The notes under the pieces: generated by a model
What the model saw: only the letters and a program-made list of their open reading frames with translations
Databases searched by the model: none
Told to the model about the DNA's origin: nothing
From: Liolophura sinensis
Lineage: Eukaryota > Mollusca > Polyplacophora > Chitonida > Chitonidae
Assembly (NCBI RefSeq): GCF_032854445.1
Contig: NC_088300.1
Coordinates: 25,773,608 to 25,837,607, forward strand
DNA: 64,000 nucleotides
Direction: 5' to 3'
Program-made: the position numbers and the translations under genes
Shown: piece by piece, positions 59,501 to 64,000 of the stretch
Position numbering within the stretch: the first letter of the stretch is position 1
Layout: each line of letters begins with the position of its first letter

Positions 59501-59853
59501 GAGTAAGTGAGTGCTTGGAGTCGTAGTTAACAATTTTTCAGTCATATGACGACGAAGGAATCATTAGAGCGCATGTAATGCGCCTCCTTGTTGCAGGATG
59601 GATTTCCACCGCTCTTTTATCTAGTGCTGCCTCACTGAGACGACTTACCGAAGGCAAGTAAGCGGCCCCGCCCGAGCCATTATACTAATACGGGTCAACC
59701 AGTCGTTGCACCATCCCCTTCATGCTCAAAAGCCAAGCGAGGAAGTTACAACTTCCTCTTCTAAGGTCTTAGGTGTGACCCGACCCACGTTTGGCCTTGG
59801 ATCTACCGCCCCCCGCAGCGCACGCTCTACCAACTGTGCTATTGAGGCCGGCT
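59501..59853 (-). mobile_element. Near full-length SINE family B copy
   Basis: From AGTAAGTGAGTGCTTGGAGT through GACGACTTACCGAAGGCAAG and GAAGTTACAACTTCCTCTTC to CTACCAACTGTGCTATTGAG then GCCGGC, the reverse of the tRNA-like head. Compared with the copy at 10822, a few bases of the tail end are lost and the B-box region is altered. Confidence 0.9.
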
Positions 59854-60479
59854 TCCATAATTGATAAGCAAATCAAATTTCTCTCTTTACCAAGAATAGT
59901 TCAAATTATGTGCCTTTCAATAATTTTCAGACTCGTACTTGAATTATTTATAGTGCAAGTTTGAAAAAGTTATAATGCGAACCCTCATGAAGTTTGGGAA
60001 CTTAATAGCCCGTTTCCAACGTTAACACGTTCATAGACGAGGCTGACAATTTGTAAAAGGTAATTATTTGGGCTTTTCTAAAATAATGATAAAAATTCTA
60101 GAGCATTTGCGTTCATCGACTTTTTGTGCCAAAAACCTTCGGTATTGCATGTATAATCCACAATCGTTTTGTGGAAAGGGACCCTACCCAACAGAATCAC
60201 TCACAAGTCTTACACTTGGAAAGAATTGCACTCACTTTTTGACAATTCGGCATATAACCACTTTTTCTTCGTTAAACGCAAAGTTCTGTCCTATACAATT
60301 TCTGAAATTTAAGAACACATGCATGGATGTTATCTCGTGATGCTCACAATAATCCTAGGTCATTAAAAGTTCCAAACCAAGCAGTTCAAATTATGTGCTT
60401 TTGCTTAAACCACTGTTATCAAGGTGACACCCAGAGGCCTCGCTTGTGTTTGAGAGGCCTTAAATTTACATCGTCTAAT

Positions 60480-60735
60480 TTTTTTTATTTATTTATTGTT
60501 TTGATTGGTGTTTTACGCCGTACTCAGGAATATTTCACTTATATGACGACGGCCAGCATTAAGGTAGGAGGAAACCCACCACCATCCGCAGGTTTATGAC
60601 AGACCTTCCCACGTACGGCCGGAGAGGAAACCAGCATGAGCTAGACTTGAACTCACACCGACCGCACTGACGAGAGACTCTTGGGTAATTGCGCCCCGCT
60701 GGCGTCCTAACCCCCTCCGCCACGTCCCGCTCCCT
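60480..60735 (-). mobile_element. SINE family A copy with head
   Basis: TTTATTTATTGTTTTGATTG, GGTGTTTTACGCCGTACTCA and GAGGAAACCAGCATGAGCTA lead to the worn tRNA-like head around 60670-60735 (TGGCGTCCTAACCCCCTCCG). The middle has a deletion. Confidence 0.85.
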
Positions 60736-61461
60736 CTCAAATTTTAACCACGAGGCTAAGATGGGATGGATCTTGGAGATTTAGTGACTTCTCAGCACCA
60801 CTACATGGACATTAACGTATAAGTAAATGGATAATCAATTGCAGTCTGACGTCAACTGAAAGCCTAATGTGAGCATGGCACATCTGGGTCTTAAGGCACG
60901 TGTTCTATTCTCAAGCACTGGTACTACCAGTCAGAGAGAATTATCGCACGTTTGAGCAGTTCATTTATGACACATGAGACTTAACATGGACCCAGACGTA
61001 GTGTCAAGTCGAAATCTTCAAAAAAAAATGTACAGAAAAAAATAAAACTGAGCTGTCGCCAAAAGTCACCAGTGATGAAACATAGAAATAAATCGCCATT
61101 TATTTTACACTGTCACGTGTACATTACCAGTTCTGTGCACGTGTTCGCATGCGTACTCAAAACATCTGCCACAATGCCGTATCCAAGTAAGACAACCTAT
61201 AGCTCTCGCTAACAGTCTAGGTGCGCGTGTACCGGAAACGAGCATTTAAAGGGATGACTGTCATATTAACGCTTATAACAACTCATGTATTTAAAAGCTA
61301 AAGTGTACTGGTGGGATACCGGAAGAGTTATAACGTGTATGGCAAATTAGATATGGTTTATCTATGGCATTTCTGTAGCTATGTATTGGCCGAGTTGGCG
61401 TTAACATCAAATAGGCACACCACAAACAAATAACTGCCATCGTAATCGACGAAGCAAGTTT

Positions 61462-61715
61462 ATGTTTCTTTATTTATATTAGATTGGAGTTTTACGCCAT
61501 ACTCGAGAATATTTCACATGCGGCCACTATCATGGTTGAAAGGAGCCGGGCAGAGGGGGGAACCCACGGCCATCCGCAGTTTGCTGCAAGACCTTCCCAC
61601 GTACAACTGGAGAGGAAGCCTGCATGAGCTGGACTTGAACTCACAGCAATCCCATTGGTGAGAGGCACCTGGGTTATTGTGCTGTGCTAGCACGCTAACC
61701 TCTCGGTCACGGAAG
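61462..61715 (-). mobile_element. SINE family A copy with head
   Basis: TTTCTTTATTTATATTAGAT, then GGAGTTTTACGCCATACTCG, the core with deletions, and the head (GCTAGCACGCTAACCTCTCG, then GTCACGGA). AAGTTTATGT before and AAGGTTATGT after may be the target-site duplication. Confidence 0.85.
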
Positions 61716-62158
61716 GTCTGGAAGGTTATGTGTAAATATCGCTCTCCATTCCATGCACATTTAAAATTGTTACTGTTTCGTCAGAATTTTTCTGATTTTG
61801 GGCGTCATTTGTTGTTAGGACTTGTTTGCCTCATTAACTCGATCGGGCCTGTCAGCTTTATAGTTTTCGCCACAATATCTCACGAAGGTTCACACATTGC
61901 TGGATTCACCACAGCTATCATCCGATGACTTATTTATGCCACCACTTAGATGATATCTTGATTGCCCTATCCACGTGGCACACACGTTGCAAGTGCAATC
62001 CTGGTCTTTGAAAATGAATTTGTAGATTCCCTTCTGTCTCCCTGATTTAGGGGCCTTGATGATAAAACGCGGTCGACGGCGAGCGGACACACAAAAACAC
62101 TTGTGTTGTATGAAGTTTCTTTCCAACAAAAGTCTTGTCATATTTGAACAACTCTATC

Positions 62159-62290
62159 TTGTGTTGAATTAACACAAGGTCTTCTGTTCAAAGAATTGAA
62201 CACAAGGTGCGTCGGATGTTACACACAATATAACAAAGGTTTTTGTTATACCAAAACAAGTGAGGTAGATATGCATAAATAACCTCATTC
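62159..62290. repeat. Cluster of short perfect palindromes
   Basis: Five hairpin-forming sequences in 130 bp: 62159-62177 (TTGTGTT/AACACAA), 62186-62201 (GTTCAA/TTGAAC), 62217-62235 (TGTTA/TAACA), 62230-62249 (ATAACAAA/TTTGTTAT) and 62261-62287 (TGAGGT/ACCTCA). The third and fourth overlap and are alternatives. Confidence 0.8.
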
Positions 62291-62884
62291 TGGTTCAACA
62301 CAAGTTTGTGTTTCATTATTTTATATGTTTACATGTACTTCACATTTATTTCAAATGAAAGACAGCACCTGACTAATGTTTATGTCCACTGAAAGACTAC
62401 CGTTCAAAATATCTTAAACCGGCATTAAATATTTTTTTAGATTTTTTTTAACCCAGTACAAATTTAATGAAACTTCGTCTTGACACAGCTTCAGAACGTC
62501 ACTATTATCTAGAGCAGGGTGACGTCACGCTTACTCTAGCTATAATTTACAAGGAACTGGAGCGACGCAGTTTAAATAGCCTGGCTGCAGATGCACGGCC
62601 TCGTTCAGGAGCGAGCCTTCGGAAGGGATATGGTGGTGATTTTTAAACGTTTACAAAAAATTACAATAGGACTGTGGTACAGCTAGATTCACGCTCAATT
62701 CTGAAACAGACAGAAATTATTCTAGGCACTACTGAGGCTGATGTAGGCATTCGACTACCGCTGGATTTTATTCTTCAATTTTGTAGCGATGGCTTCTAAG
62801 ATGAGAGCAGTGCTGACCTAGCTATTGCGGATGTTGTTACAATCAGTGGTGACACAAAATTCCTTAATAAAACAACTCACAAAA

Positions 62885-63062
62885 AACAATCGGTAGTGAA
62901 ATAGAAAGCGCCTAGTAACGAAATAAAACCACTAGTGAAATAAAAATTAACCAGTTATGAAATGCCAGTCCTGAAGTAAAGAACAACCAGTTGTGACATA
63001 AAATGAGATTTTTTCATTACTGGCTGATTTTGCTGGTTTTTATTTCACTACTGGGTTCTCCT
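62885..63062. repeat. Degenerate repeat of CCAGTTGTGAAATAAA type with inverted end
   Basis: Units such as CACTAGTGAAATAAAAATTA and ACCAGTTATGAAATGCCAG recur about every 20 bp. The right end (TGGTTTTTATTTCACTACTG) is in the opposite orientation. Related to the repeat at 58060-58200. Confidence 0.75.
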
Positions 63063-64000
63063 TTAGCGGTGAGATGAATTTATTGCACCGAGTATTTTAC
63101 AAAGTGAATCAATTTTCCATTTCCAGTGAAACGAAAGTTCAAAAAGTTGAAGCTGTTACATGGGCGTTAACGTCCGCGTTCAACACCCGTTCACGCCCGT
63201 AGTACGAGATTGCATAAAATTTCACGAGATTTCACAGCATGTCATGAATTTTTAAGAGACTTTGGGAGATTTCACGAGATGTGAAGATTTCATAAGGTAT
63301 TCCGAAATTTTGTGTGTCTCATTTCGCATACGTGTCTTGTGCGTTCCTCTTCGGCGAATGCTTTCTTTGTCAGGAGTGGTAGTTTTGTGTAAGCGATTTT
63401 GTGTATTATTTGATTCTTGCCCCTGTATTGTAATCTGAGGAACTGGTAATAAATGCTACAAAATTCCGAAACAAATTTTTTGCCGAAGGTATAACATATT
63501 TCATTTCCGCTGTTTGTGCAGTGTATCAATAACACAGTGATTGCTGAGAAATCAATGTGACTAGAGTGACTTCCGAGTGAACTGCAACGTCCGAACTGCG
63601 AACTCGCTGTACGATTTGCACATACTATGGGTCTATAGTCAGTAATCAAAGAAGTTGAGAAATAATGAAACGCCGTTTTCACGTCCAAGATATTACTTAA
63701 TATGTTTAGTATCTAACTCGAAATGAGTTGATTTCTTAAATCTTGCTTCAACTTCGCTGTTTGTATTATACATGTATAATATGATAATATAATATGCAGG
63801 AAACCAAGAATAAAGTACATGCACTGACGACAAAATATGAAGAGTTGGGAGAGGATGTTTTACAAGTTGAGTAATGTATCGCCTGGTCCTTATAATGAAC
63901 AAGAAATGTAAGTAACTTCGTCTTGCATAATACAAATCACAAAAGAAGAAAGTGTGAATAATTTGAAACAATCTAATGGATGGGCTGCGATTTTCATCAA

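Larger units (their letters stand above)
53851..64000. other. Ten-kilobase gene-free flank upstream of the T-box gene
   Basis: No coding region is supportable. It holds a large inverted repeat, an AT microsatellite, SINE copies, two clusters of a short degenerate repeat and a cluster of palindromes, listed separately. The proximal part should contain regulatory sequence for the T-box gene, but I recognise no specific sites. The open frames at 61890-62141 and 63290-63688 are unassigned. Confidence 0.55.

Noticed and set aside
63290-63688. 132-codon frame on the minus strand at the window end
   Set aside because: No recognised family and AT-rich composition; may be chance, and the window ends too soon to look for partner exons.

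Overview
This is a gene-bearing window of an animal nuclear genome. It has small exons with GT-AG introns, tRNA-derived SINEs, a LINE remnant, minisatellites, microsatellites and a 200-base assembly gap. The two abundant SINE families and the intron-rich conserved genes suggest a lophotrochozoan, most likely a mollusc or a brachiopod. That placement is inference from memory of such repeats; nothing in the sequence names the species.

Six genes could be assembled exon by exon. From left to right they are: UQCC2 (minus, one exon, 2708-3085), a mitochondrial complex III assembly factor; LMAN2/VIP36 (minus, 9 exons, 6107-17616), an L-type lectin cargo receptor of the early secretory pathway; TMEM230 (minus, 3 coding exons, 25708-28184), a vesicle membrane protein; NAGK (plus, 10 exons, 30218-39487), N-acetylglucosamine kinase; a SPATA24-like coiled-coil protein (plus, 6 exons, 42494-45727); and a divergent T-box transcription factor (minus, 6 exons, 48898-53850). 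TMEM230 and NAGK are head to head and probably share a promoter near 29967-30217. The genes do not form one pathway; it is an ordinary mixed animal neighbourhood. No protein-coding gene could be supported in 1-2700, 17617-25700 or 53851-64000.

The LMAN2 introns hold three separate minisatellites: a 117/118-bp array with inverted ends, a 55-bp array and a 50-bp array. Every unit of the 55-bp array carries a copy of the end of exon 5 together with its splice donor. NAGK needs three single-base corrections, two clearly at homopolymer runs and one at a short G run, to read through. TMEM230 needs one at a splice junction. Assembly indels explain this better than gene decay.

Other structure worth attention: a pair of roughly 445-bp inverted arms (54634-55077 and 56760-57207) upstream of the T-box gene; a LINE remnant whose 3' end resembles the 3' end of SINE family B; an apparently MITE-like family present as an inverted pair around TMEM230; an unnamed dispersed repeat found in introns of three genes; a GAAGC-rich degenerate repeat region near 20.4-21.3 kb; and a dense cluster of small palindromes at 62159-62287. 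I see no bacterial-type system, CRISPR array, tRNA gene or rRNA gene.
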